From Semisulcospira habei (Eukaryota > Mollusca > Gastropoda > Semisulcospiridae), in contig BTPG01000003.1 of the NCBI GenBank assembly GCA_036245525.1, forward strand, positions 209,730,434-209,794,433: DNA of 64,000 nt. Reading direction: 5' to 3'. Shown here piece after piece: positions 11,294 to 21,078 of this stretch. The notes below the pieces were generated by a model, which did no database searches, had not been told where the DNA came from, and saw only the letters and a list, made by a program, of their open reading frames with translations. The position numbers and the translations under genes are program-made. How positions within the stretch are numbered: the stretch's first letter is position 1; each line of letters starts with the position of its first letter.

Positions 11294-11524
11294 ATGAGCA
11301 AAACAAAAAACTTAATGAACCTTGTGTATCACTCTGCCGTAATAAGTGGACTAGCTGTTGCTTACTCTATGCTAGGAAAAAGTCTTTTTAAAATAAAATC
11401 TGGTGATTTGAGTAGATTAGACTTCAAAGACACGGCTAAGATAATTGTTGTTGTAACAGCCTCAATTGCGACGAAAGACTTTCTCGTCAAGCAAGGAATT
11501 ATTCCAGAAAATGTTTCTATGTAA
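11294..11524 (+). CDS. Small membrane protein of the Polinton-like element, 76 aa
   Basis: An intact 76-codon ORF. Two hydrophobic helices are visible: AVISGLAVAYSMLGKSLF (about residues 15-32) and TAKIIVVVTASIATKDFLV (about 47-65), joined by a polar loop. The C-terminus KQGIIPENVSM is polar. It lies 37 bp after the broken membrane gene and 12 bp before the next ORF, in the same direction. No enzymatic motif; a structural membrane component is plausible but unproven. Confidence 0.6.
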   Translation: MSKTKNLMNLVYHSAVISGLAVAYSMLGKSLFKIKSGDLSRLDFKDTAKIIVVVTASIATKDFLVKQGIIPENVSM

Positions 11525-11536
11525 ATAAAAATAAGT

Positions 11537-11956
11537 ATGGCGACACTATCAGTTTTAATTGGAGGGGCCGTGGTCAACGCCCTGGCATTCAGTGGGTCAA
11601 ATTATCTTTTTTCAAAATTGGGTAGAGAGGAATCTTCATCAGAAATAAGGCAACACAATGAGGCGTCTGAAAATCTTGCACAAGCTCAGCAGGATTACGA
11701 AAAGAATAGAATAGAGAAACTTGATTTCATCAATGAAAAACTCAGACTAGAAGGTCATGCGCAGCATACATTTTCTAATGCCAATGATGCAATCCGTGAA
11801 TATTTTCTCATTACGGGCAATGACATGTCCACCCCACAGCCAAAACTTAGTGACTACTACCAGCCAAGCACACAACAAAGTAACGGGGAGATAATCTTTG
11901 TTCTAGTAGGCATGACATTTGTTTATTTCACAGGAGTTTTATTGCTAGAAAAAATG
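11537..11956 (+). CDS. Coiled-coil/membrane protein fused in frame to the integrase
   Basis: The first 139 codons of a 342-codon ORF. Residues about 5-25 form a hydrophobic segment (VLIGGAVVNALAFSGSNYLF). Residues about 35-85 are charged and helical (ASENLAQAQQDYEKNRIEKL), likely a coiled coil. Residues about 115-135 form a second membrane helix (GEIIFVLVGMTFVYFTGVLL). There is no stop before the integrase, which has its own ATG at 11954, so the two are either a natural fusion or merged by loss of a stop. Function unknown. Confidence 0.55.
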
Positions 11957-12947
11957 ACAGTCAAAAATAAACTATCAAAAATATATTACTCCCCTATTGG
12001 CTACTGGAAAGGAAACACCGCGATTCAGAAATTACACGCCGCCGTGGGCGGTGATGTAACACTCAATCAAATTAAACACTGGTTACAGAGACAGGCAATA
12101 TGGCAGGTTTATCTTCCTGCGCCAAGAAAAATAACAAGACCTCATTTTGAAAACGTCACGCCAAATGATACACATCAAATGGATCTTCTGTTCTTACCAC
12201 AAGACACAATAAGAAAGAAAAGATATAAGTACGCTCTAACTGTTGTCGATATAGCTTCAAGGTACAAAGATGGCGAACCCATAACTGATAAAAACGCTTC
12301 CACTGTTGTGTCAGCATTATTAACTATTTATAAAAGAGGCCCATTAAAATTCCCCCGGCTTGTACAGGTCGATGACGGGAGTGAGTTCAAGGGCGCCGTA
12401 AATCAGTTATTTGCTAAGGACGGTGTACTAGTGTGGCGCTGCATTCCGGGGGTACATAGATCTCAAGCAATCGTAGAGAACTTCAACAAGCAATTACCGG
12501 AAAGGCTTTTCAGCTACCAGTATTCTAAGGAACTCATGCATGACACACGTAACACAGAGTGGTAAAGAGATTACCATCTGTGATCAAAACAATGAATAAC
12601 GAAGGACGCCCTAAGCCCGCCGACGCTATTAAATTGAAAGCAATGCCGCCTGTGTCAGGGCCAGGATTAAAAACAACAACACCGCCTGACACAAGTTTGT
12701 TTACAAAGCAAGTAATATATTTGTATCAGCCCGGCGAATCAGAAAACAACGTCAGACACAGGACAACCAACACCATTTGGTCTACGTCCATACACAATAT
12801 AAAAAAATAGTCTGTCCATACACAATATAAAAAATAGTCCCCGACGATGGAGCATCAATATATTATCTGTATGAGCCTGCCCCACAGAGGGCATTTGTCA
12901 GAAAAGAATTACAGATTATTACCCCAGACACTGTTACTCACTTTTAA
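11954..12947 (+). pseudogene. Polinton-type DDE integrase, frameshifted
   Basis: The integrase would join element ends to host DNA. The region starts with a helical DNA-binding part (YYSPIGYWKGNTAIQKL, IKHWLQRQAIWQVYLPAPRK). The rve core carries the catalytic acids in order: HQMDLLFLP (first D), LVQVDDGSEFKGAVNQLF (second D) and AIVENFNK (E). The frame stops at 12563-12565, and the next segment continues one frame over (VKRLPSVIKTMNNEG, 12567 on). A duplication of about 29 bp at 12783-12840 then breaks the frame again. The last piece (SIYYLYEPAPQRAFVRKEL) ends at TAA 12945-12947. The active-site triad is intact but the ORF is not. Its end overlaps the end of the convergent polymerase gene by 14 bp. 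Confidence 0.85.
12783..12840. repeat. Tandem duplication of about 29 bp inside the integrase C-terminus
   Basis: GTCCATACACAATATAAAAA occurs twice in succession, each followed by an A run and TAGTC. The duplication shifts the reading frame and brings in TAG stops. Confidence 0.9.
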
Positions 12948-14375
12948 TCATTTCATCAACTAACTCATTAATGAGCTCATCACAAATGTTTTCAGATAAC
13001 TTTAGTCTGTAATGCCCAGGTGCGTAAGCTTTTTCCTTAGTGAGAAAAACACGTTTAGTGTCTCCTACTGCCAGTGACTTCTTATGTGTTTGAATCATTT
13101 CAAGATTATGTTTGTTTGACCTCAGTGTCTTGTTTGGATAATCAGGCATTAGTTCACCATCTAATACTTGTTGTGACCAGTCTCACATCTTTGCGGTGAT
13201 GAGGATTTTCCATTGTCTTACCAAAACAGGCATTGTTCATAAGCTTAAAGAAGTCTTTGTCAAATGCAGTGTTACCATCTCTTGCACGAAGGGTTGTGTT
13301 TTTCATTATGTAATCTTTCATAAAAGCACTTTGATCAAAGCTTATGCCTCTGAGAACTTTCTTTAGTACTAACCCATGTCTTATGTAAAACTGTAACAAA
13401 CGACAGTGACAAACGTAATTAAATTTGTCATTCAGATTTGGCACTAGTTTGGTGTCTTCTTTTCCCCCCGTCATACTCATTTTCTCAACAGCTATGGATA
13501 ATCATTATGATAATCGTGTAGATGGTGTGGGTATTCTAGGTCGACTTCTAAGATCCAACCCTTCGCATCGTTCCGGTCATGATTCATAATATAGTTTGTT
13601 AACTCTGTTACGTAATACTGTGACAAATCATGCAGACAAAAGTTTTTCAGGGGCAATAACTCACACATCGCAAATCCATACAAATTGTTTGTGTCTACAT
13701 ACATAATGAATGATCTTGACCTTAAGGGGTCAATGTCAAGGTCGTCCAGATATTTGTTGTTGGCTTTGGCGTAGTTGTTTGCGGCTATACTTATGCCTCC
13801 CCTCAAACCGCGTTCCACCATTTCACCCATCATACGATCAGACAACAGGTCTATAGATATCTTACTGGATTTCAAAAATGCATCCCATGTCATGCCAGGA
13901 CTAGTTATATAGCTAGCCAGATCAAGACTGTAGTGCAACAAACCCTTTTCACGGTAACCTTCAAATATGTCTGCTAGCAAACAAACGTCAGCTTTCAAGT
14001 ACTGGTCGTGGTAGTCACCAATCGTTTCACACCCTAGTTTACCCCATGCATCTAGAGCGTGCTGGTATTCAGAGTCAGAAATACCTTTGCCATTTAAGGT
14101 AGTGTAAAATGCCTCTTTTGGCGGCAGTCTCGTTTCCTCAAACACAACCCACTCGCTGATGTACTCGTACGGATACACACCTTTCTTGATCAAGTCTGGC
14201 TCAAAATATTTTCTTGTTATTGGATACTCAGTCAGACCTTCTGCCAGACTGGCAAGCCCTAAAGACAAATGTTGCATGGAGTCATAAAACACTAGTTTGT
14301 TGTCCAGTCTAAAAGTGAAGTATTTTTCAGTTGTCTGTGCAATACAACAAATATTTTTGTAAGACATCAAGTACA
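12934..14375 (-). pseudogene. Protein-primed DNA polymerase B, internally deleted
   Basis: Minus-strand reading from about 14375: the end of the exonuclease domain with an Exo III-like box (YLKADVCLLADIFE), a region with GLRGGISIAANNYAKANN, and palm motif A (YVDTNNLYGFAMCELLPL). After a short frame break near 13485 comes motif B (FFKLMNNACFGKTMEN). After a stop near 13154 the next open piece (13149-12934) already belongs to the C-terminus (KKSLAVGDTKRVFL). Motif C, with its catalytic aspartates, should lie between motif B and this piece and is absent. The N-terminal domain and first exonuclease motifs are also missing, replaced by the ATPase start. The gene cannot encode an active polymerase. 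The family assignment to the Polinton/adenovirus-type pPolB is firm on motif grounds. Confidence 0.85.
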
Positions 14376-14446
14376 AATTCAGTTTTTCCACAGCATGTGG
14401 CACCACAAAACAAACCACAGTGTGGGTCAAGTGTCATAAAGTTCAT
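14350..14446 (-). pseudogene. FtsK/HerA-type packaging ATPase stub (Walker A only)
   Basis: An ATG at 14446, directly behind TGTATAAAA on the minus strand, opens a frame reading MTLDPHCGLFCGATCCGKTE. It contains a P-loop (GATCCGKTE) like that of the genome-packaging ATPase of Polintons. About 25 codons on, the frame runs into polymerase B sequence and stops. A deletion has therefore joined the 5' end of the ATPase gene to the middle of the polymerase gene. The rest of the ATPase is not in the window. Confidence 0.65.
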
Positions 14447-14556
14447 TTTTATACAGAATATAATTTTAATACACGTGACCACTTAGTCTGCTTTCTGCAA
14501 TATTCAGTTGAGCGTCATAAATCAGATATAGATAAACATTTATTGTTCCAGCAGTT

Positions 14557-17500
14557 TCAGTCTTTTTTTATCTGGATCGTAATTCCGTCACTGCCATTCT
14601 CAACAGTACGACCTGACCCATGTAGGTAATCGTCGTCTGTACAGCGTAGATCTAGCCAAAGTAGGTCTACCTTACGTCATACAGATGTAAATCTTTGCAT
14701 GCCATGTTTGAAGGTTTTTCTCTAAGCCTTCGACCTGCAAAATATTTTGTGATCTCGTCGTAGTGCTGATATGGAAGCATGCCAGAAGCGTACACCTGGT
14801 TAGGACACCCTTCGATTGTACAGGATAAATGTGTAATCTTTGGATTGTAAAATTTTTCTGAATCTCGTTTGTATGGACTTCCTGGTGCAACAAACAACAT
14901 GAGTATGCCTTTCAGTGACCTAGCAGGTGTATTAAGGTTAATGTTCCACATTGGGTCGCTTTTGACTTTATGCATTAAACTGTGTCATATAACACGGTCA
15001 TAATAAATTGGAAGTCTTGACTGGTACTGATTTTGAATAAGTCTGGCTAATTCAGTGTGTGTGACAATTTCGTATTCCATGGAAATGTTAGAGATCTTAT
15101 ATGACTAAGTGCCAAAAGGTGCTCTCACAAAGAGGACAACTGGGTTGAAAATCAAAGTGTGACATAAAGTACCAGAAAATGTATTAAGTGATGTACACTG
15201 TATTGGCAATGTGTTTGTAAAAGAAAAAGATAATATCTGAAATGGTTTTTGAGAAAATGGCTGTTAAGATTTGTAAGTCTGGATATGTCGGACATCAGGT
15301 ATTGCGACATAGTGCCTTTAAATTAGTGGGATAAAAAAACACAAATCAGTTTCTAAACAGTTAAAATAATAAGTAGTGGTCACAATTGACCTATCCAAAC
15401 AATAACTGCTTTTTGGCTTAGAATGTTCTAATCCCTGAACATGATTTGTGTTGCAATACCTGACATCCGACCATATTTAATTTTTAAAACATTTTTAAAA
15501 CATCCTACAACCAAGAAAAACACACTTTGTCATGTTATATACCACTCACAGGAATACATGCACACATTAGAGCACAATGGGAGTCTATCTTTGCTGCCCA
15601 AATATATTTATTGGCAGTCAGGGCCAGAATTTGTAACTTATGTCGAACATCAGGATTGCAGCAGATATCCCCAGAATAGTTATCAGAAACCACAAACACA
15701 AAGCCTTTCCCCCAGTTTCAAGCTACAATATTTAACAAACAAAACAGATATGAAGAACAAACTGCATACAGCTTTCTGATGTAATATACATGATGAAACA
15801 TGACGTGCTAAACAGTCTGCGCCCAAAAAAATAAAACAAATATTCAAATAAGTTTTATCTGTGTACAGGCTGATGCACTATTTTAACTCTGACCCTCAGA
15901 TTTAGAAGGTCCTAATGGCTATGCAACTGGTTGTCCAAAATGGCTCATTTTAACAGTGCCTTTGCCCCCAAAAGTTCTACAATCCATATGTGTTGAACGT
16001 CAGGATTGCAGCAGCAAATGTTGGCGCAAGCCTGACGTCCGATACATTTTTTATCATTGCATTATTATGTTATGAAATTCACCTGTTTCTTGATCTCATT
16101 ATCTTACGTTTGCGTCACAACAACTGCACGTCTCCATCAAACGACAAAAATACATCGGTGACCCGTGTTCATTCAAATAACTCATTTACCAACTTGCATC
16201 GATTGGAGGTCAGATTTGCGACACGTGTTCGCGATCGAAAGTCAGGTTGCTACAGCCATAAAATTTGTTATCGCAAGAAATCATCTTCATTCTCCAACCT
16301 ACTGCCTAAAATCGGTGCTGGAGTCTCGGGCGATTCAAACTCTTGAAAATGGTCCCTTACAATAAACATTTGGCTCTTTATTTTGTCTATGATTACACTC
16401 GAACGTCAGAAGTGATCGAACGTCAGATTTATGAAAACAGTTGCGACAAAATGTCATGAGTTGTAGCTCTCCATTGACAAACCGGACATTCAAAACAACC
16501 ACTCTGGAATGTGGCCCATAATGCATCTATCATAACCGGACGATCGTAGACCAAAAAAACCCAAAACAACTTTGTTAAACTTGTCAAATAGTTGAACGTC
16601 AGATCTTGCGACAAAAACTGGCCGCTCACAATTTGTTTTGCCAGCTTAGAAAACTGTGACGGAAAAGTAAATTTAAAGCATATAAAATATTCAACGAAAG
16701 CGAAACAACGCAATGACACCATTTCTGGTTTGGGTCAGCATGCCTTTCGCTAGCACAAGTTTGCGGAAATTAAGATGCTGCTGTTGCGACAAATCTGACG
16801 TCCGACAGTGGCTACTTTCAAGAGCAATAAACAAAAGCATGGCTTGCCTTCAAATCTGGGAAATACACGGATTATAAGATCAATCTTCCCTGAACATATG
16901 GGCATGGTTGGCACCAGGTTTGTTATTGTTGCTTTTACACGCGAGATCAAAACAGACCGACGGCATGTCATTGTCCGCTTTCCCGGGCCGATTTTTATTG
17001 GTGAATTCTGGCGTTTTACAGTATACTCACCAAACGGCTTTACCTTAGGTGCAGAAATTATTGCCAGTATATCTTCAATCATTCACACACACATTGCACT
17101 TGTTAAAGTCAACACGTGTCTTTTTAAACAGATTTTAGTTTCACGCAAAAGAGATCACTCACTTTTTGCTCACCTTTTGGCACTTAGTCATATGTTGCAT
17201 CTGTATCAGTTGATTTAATAACTTTAGAGTAGTCATTGAAAGTTAGTTCAAAACTCAAATGGTCATTCAGTGCTCCTTGGTAATAAGGTAAATGCGCTGT
17301 TAGGATTTCAAATTCAAGTGGAATGTAAAACCTGGTTCCATATGTGTCTGCAACAGTAACGTCCTTGGCTGTAGTGGTTGATTTATCACCAGTATCAATT
17401 CGGAGTTTACCAATGTTATCTGACTGTATGCCTTGATAAATACGGTCTTCTCTTTCCTCTCGTGTAAGCCACAGATCTTTGTAACAGTAGAACACATCAG

Positions 17501-17817
17501 CATCATCAAGACTAAACACTTCCTGACCTTCAAGTTTAACTTTAACAAGTTTTAATAATTGCTCTGCCTAGGTTGTTAACTAGTGTTCTGTTCACATCTG
17601 ATTCTGATGAAAGTTCAATATTAAATGCAAGGCGTGCAGTACCAGGAACGATAACGTCACTGGGCCCTAGGTTCGGAAACTTAACAGTAAGGGTTTGGTT
17701 CTGGTCTATAGTACTAGGATTGTTTGTGATGACAATTGATAGCCTTATTTCTTTAACACCAAGAAGTTCACGTAGTTTTCTGTATGGGTCTAACTTTGAT
17801 CCATAAGACGATGTCAT
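14557..17817 (-). pseudogene. Major capsid protein gene (double-jelly-roll type), interrupted
   Basis: The minus-strand start at 17817 follows ATAATAAA. The N-terminal part (17817-17542) reads as a beta-rich protein (IRLSIVITNNPSTIDQNQ). A frameshift near 17540 leads to 17519-17184 (LDDADVFYCYKDLWLTREER). A 2.1 kb transposon follows (15101-17192). The gene resumes at about 15098, meets an in-frame TGA near 14991, and continues (ILMLFVAPGSPYKRDSEKFY, CPNQVYASGMLPYQHYDE). It shifts frame once more near 14660 and ends at TGA 14557-14559. The call as the Polinton major capsid protein comes from recalled family resemblance and position beside the ATPase start; a structural comparison was not possible. 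With four lesions it is non-functional. Confidence 0.7.
15101..17192. mobile_element. 2.1 kb TIR transposon inserted in the capsid gene
   Basis: The ends carry inverted repeats: GACTAAGTGCCAAAAGGTG at 15103-15121 and its complement at 17171-17189. They are flanked by TA/TAT on both sides, consistent with a TA target. Removing it would leave the capsid frame continuous at that point. I see no transposase, so it appears non-autonomous. The interior carries at least eight copies of a motif close to GAACGTCAGGATTGCGACA, in both orientations (for example 15286-15309, 15451-15470 inverted, 15641-15660, 15991-16010, 16591-16613, 16783-16808 inverted). Confidence 0.8.
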
Positions 17818-17855
17818 TTTATTATGCAAAAATAAAAAAAAATTAATAAAAACGA
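17818..17855. promoter_or_regulatory. Divergent AT-rich promoter between capsid gene and 17856 gene
   Basis: Only 38 bp separate the two opposing start codons, almost all A/T. Leftward the capsid ATG is preceded by GCATAATAAA; rightward the ATG at 17856 is preceded by TTAATAAAAACGA. Both resemble the AT string at other starts of the element. Promoter function is inference. Confidence 0.5.
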
Positions 17856-19090
17856 ATGGCAGTGGGAGGATTTGGTCATGAAGATTTTGAAATGGATGTA
17901 ATGGATGACTATGATACTACAACAGATATGACTGATACAAGAAATACTTCTAGTTTGCAAGAGGAACTTTTACAAAGCAAAGTAAACTCATTTTATGATA
18001 GTGTTGGTGCCCACCCAGATGTAATAGATCCTAATCAGTTTGAATATGATAAAGGTCACTTATTTGTAAATACAGACAGAGGTAAAATAAATCTAACCCA
18101 TAAAACAACCCTGCTAAGTTTAGAGCTTTAAGTACAATTAAAGGTGATGTCGGTGGTAACTCCGGGTTGGCAAGGTACCTCGGTTTTGGGGGGTCTCCAG
18201 GTTCACCGCTTGCACCTCAAATTGTAAGAGCTCTTCATGACACGCAAACAAGGTTACCAACAGGACAAGAAATTGAAATGGCAGCAGTAACAAGCCAGCC
18301 AGAAATAGCAAACATGGTAATACAAGAAACTTCATTTACTGAAGGGCAAATAAATAACGCTATGAAAACAATAGACGACCCACCTTTACCCATGCAGGAT
18401 TTAATGGGGTTGGATAAATCACTGCAATCAATCAGAGGTGAGATGGTAAATAATGTCACCAAACTAGGTGAGCTTGATAAACACATAGAAAAAGAAAAAG
18501 AAAAACTGGCTACAGCAGACAATGGGAATCTTGACACAGAAATAAAAGAAAGAATCCAACACAGATTAAATGATTTGCAGATAGAAAGATCAGGGTGATT
18601 AGAAGTGATTAGTATTAGAAGAAAAAAACTGAAAACCCAGGTAAACAGGATTAGAGAAACTATTCAGAAAATACTTCATGAAGACACAACTCTGGCTGAG
18701 AGATTGAAAACACTTTTCAGAGAACAGGGTATCACAATTGCCAGTTTAATTACTGCTCTTGGATTTATTATCAGTACTGTTGTAATAGCTGTTACTGGGG
18801 GTGGGGGTGGTGGTCCAACTCCACCGGCACCACCGGGTCCTCCTGTTCCATCAGACCCAAAGGATTTACAAACATGGGTAAAAAACCAGTTGTCACACAT
18901 ATCTGACTTGCTTCAGAAATTGGCTGTAAAGGCAATGGATGGTTTGCCTGGCATAATAGGAAGTGTTGTCAGTTGGATGATCAGTACAGCAGCAAAGGTG
19001 GTAGGGTTTATGGCAGAACATGTGTGGGTCTTTTTGGTCACAGTAGGAGGATTAATAACGGGTTATTTAATGAAACAGGTAAAGAAGTAA
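17856..19090 (+). pseudogene. Polinton-associated membrane protein, unknown function, two lesions
   Basis: Three open pieces read as one gene. 17856-18131 is acidic (EDFEMDVMDDYDTTTDMTD). A frameshift near 18095-18110 leads to 18125-18598 (KFRALSTIKGD, MVNNVTKLGELDKHIEKEKE), a helical, coiled-coil-like region. An in-frame TGA at 18596-18598 precedes 18599-19090 in the same frame. That last part has a membrane helix (ITIASLITALGFIISTVVIA), a Gly/Pro linker (GGGGGGPTPPAPPGPP), amphipathic segments and a final helix (VWVFLVTVGGLITGYLM). Joining the pieces rests on frame and order. The 3' end overlaps the convergent gene by 24 bp. A virion membrane or minor structural role is plausible but unproven. 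Confidence 0.6.
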
Positions 19091-20323
19091 TACCCCTAAT
19101 CCAGTAAGGCCTATTACCAATGCAATTCTCTCTGGCTCATGTGTGTCAGGGGTTGGTGTTACTAACTGTATGGGTGCCATGGCCAAGGCCGAGGCCGGAG
19201 GTGTTACTGTCTGTACAGGCATTATTAATGGGTTTAATGACTGTAAATGTGTGGTTGTTGCCCCCAAGTTTACAGATTGATTGAGTCCTAATTTTTGACC
19301 AACACCTGCAACAATTATTTCATTATTATAATTTGTTAATGTCCCCATTTGTAATTGAAGGTCAGATGGTAACATGTATAACCCAATGCCGACAACAAAG
19401 TCAACTTTTGATCTGGCATACCTGAGAACGTCTTGGTAGCGTTGTATGCTTGATGGGAGATCTACTACTAAGTTTACCGAGTCTTCTAGGTTTGCAAGAA
19501 ACTGTTTTGGTGCTTCAAATTTTCCACTCTCGTTTAAGATGTTTGATTTTGTTTGAGCCTGTGCGCCTAGTATACACCACACATACGTTCTGATAGATTC
19601 ATTTATGCATTCGACTCCTGCTTGCGTAAACCCATTACTCCTGTCTAAGACAAATGTGGTCCAGGCATTAGACTGTTTCTGTTCCTATGAGCCTAACCAA
19701 ACTTCAGATTTTTGTGTAAATGATGTGTAACCGGGATAGTAATCTTGATGATATTTTCTGTGACTCATAGCATAATACAATGTACCCATGCCGTGGTGAT
19801 CATCAAGTTTTTGTGTAAAGTCATACCCGGTGCCAGGGCTGATGTTAAATTCATTACAAATATGTTCAAACGCTTTCATATCCATGGGGTTGTTATACCT
19901 GTTTAAACTGGATTCAGTGGGCAGTGGGACATGGAGTTCTGACAGTATTCTTCTGCGCTGGTAATACATGTGAAAACGATACACAGACCTAATCAGTTTG
20001 TTTGAGTGATTCAACTGGTCTGTAAAGGAAACACCACAGCCAGTAGATGAGCATAGTATAGCAAAGTTGAGCTGGTTTTGAAACATCTGTAGTGGGCTTG
20101 AAGACCACTTTCTTGCTGTTGCATCGTCTGTTATTGGAGGGTTTAGATATTGGTCAAACAGATTGGGAACCTTTACTTGAAATAAATCTTGTTCAGACAC
20201 AGCAATGTCGAGCTGATTTAGTTGAATTATTTTCTGTTCATAAGTTGGGGCAATATTGTACTTGGCATCCACGTTAAATTGAAATGCGTTTGTAGTAACG
20301 ATTGTTGGTGATTTAAATTCCAT
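19067..20323 (-). pseudogene. Polinton-associated structural-type protein, one in-frame stop
   Basis: Minus-strand ORFs 20323-19685 and 19582-19067 share a frame, and the stop at 19685 is the main interruption; the 100 bp between reads open (TFVLDRSNGFTQAGVECI). The protein would be about 418 residues. The N-terminal part has SPTIVTTNAFQFNVDAKYN, then IRSVYRFHMYYQRRRILSEL. The C-terminal half contains YARSKVDFVVGIGLYMLPSD and ends in a membrane helix (RIALVIGLTGLGVLLLYLFH). No enzymatic motif is visible. The single terminal helix and size suggest a membrane-anchored virion protein, as inference. Confidence 0.6.
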
Positions 20324-20348
20324 TGTGCTTTTTTATGAGATAATAAAA
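20324..20348. promoter_or_regulatory. Divergent promoter-like gap of 25 bp
   Basis: The opposing start codons at 20323 (minus) and 20349 (plus) are separated by TTTTTTATGAGATAATAAAAA plus a few bases. This near-symmetrical AT block supplies an ATAATAAAA string directly upstream of the rightward ATG and TCATAAAAAA upstream of the leftward one. Confidence 0.5.
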
Positions 20349-21058
20349 ATGTTTATTACCTTAACAAATCTTGACACAAGCAAACCAGTGTGGTTAACTA
20401 ATGGGATTGATAATCGAGATGGTTGCTCGGCTGTAGCTATCCATGAAATGTTCTACACTGTAAAGTGGTTTAATGTAACAAGTGATATACAAAATAAAGT
20501 ACATTTTGGTGGTAAGACTGAAGCTATACTGCCTGGGTATTATGACTTTTGTACTATAACTGAATCGTTTGAAAGTAAATTTAATATTAAAGCAACTTTA
20601 AATCCAGCTAACCTACTTGTTACATTAGAATCTCCGAAACAAGATTGGTTAAAAATGTCAGATGAATTTGCATCTTTACTTGGATATTATTTGGATGAAG
20701 ATTGGTATAGAGCAGAAGATCTTGATGAAGCTATTTTTGGTATTATAACACTGAGGACAAAATACTTAAAGTAACTGGAAAATGCCCTGTTTATTTGGCA
20801 GTACACACAGTATTTAATGTTCATTTGAAATAACTAAACATGACTGAAAATGTACACAGTGGAAAGCCTTCAACTTTGTTGAGATGTGTGCCAGCTGGAA
20901 CTGCTCCCTATTGCGAAAGTGTGGTTGTTAGATTTAATAATGTGCAGTTTAAGAAATTAGGCTCCAGTTTCTTTGAGTTACTGTGTTTATCTGTAACTAA
21001 TCAGGATGGCAAACAAGTTCAGATGCATGATTTTAGTGTTGTGTTAGAAGTTAAATAA
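20349..21058 (+). pseudogene. Possible minor capsid-type gene, frameshifted
   Basis: ATG 20349 directly follows GATAATAAAA. The first piece (to 20774) reads LTNLDTSKPVWLTNGIDNRD and VTLESPKQDWLKMSDEF, a beta-rich composition. Near 20765 the frame shifts: the next frame is open across 20765-20828 (VTGKCPVYLAVHTVFNVHL), hits TAA, then continues to 21058 (GKPSTLLRCVPAGTAPY, SVTNQDGKQVQMHDFSVVLE). Ending in a short beta-rich segment is reminiscent of penton-like minor capsid proteins, but this is a guess from composition and context. Two lesions make it a pseudogene. Confidence 0.5.
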
Positions 21059-21078
21059 TTTTATTTTTGTTTATAAAA

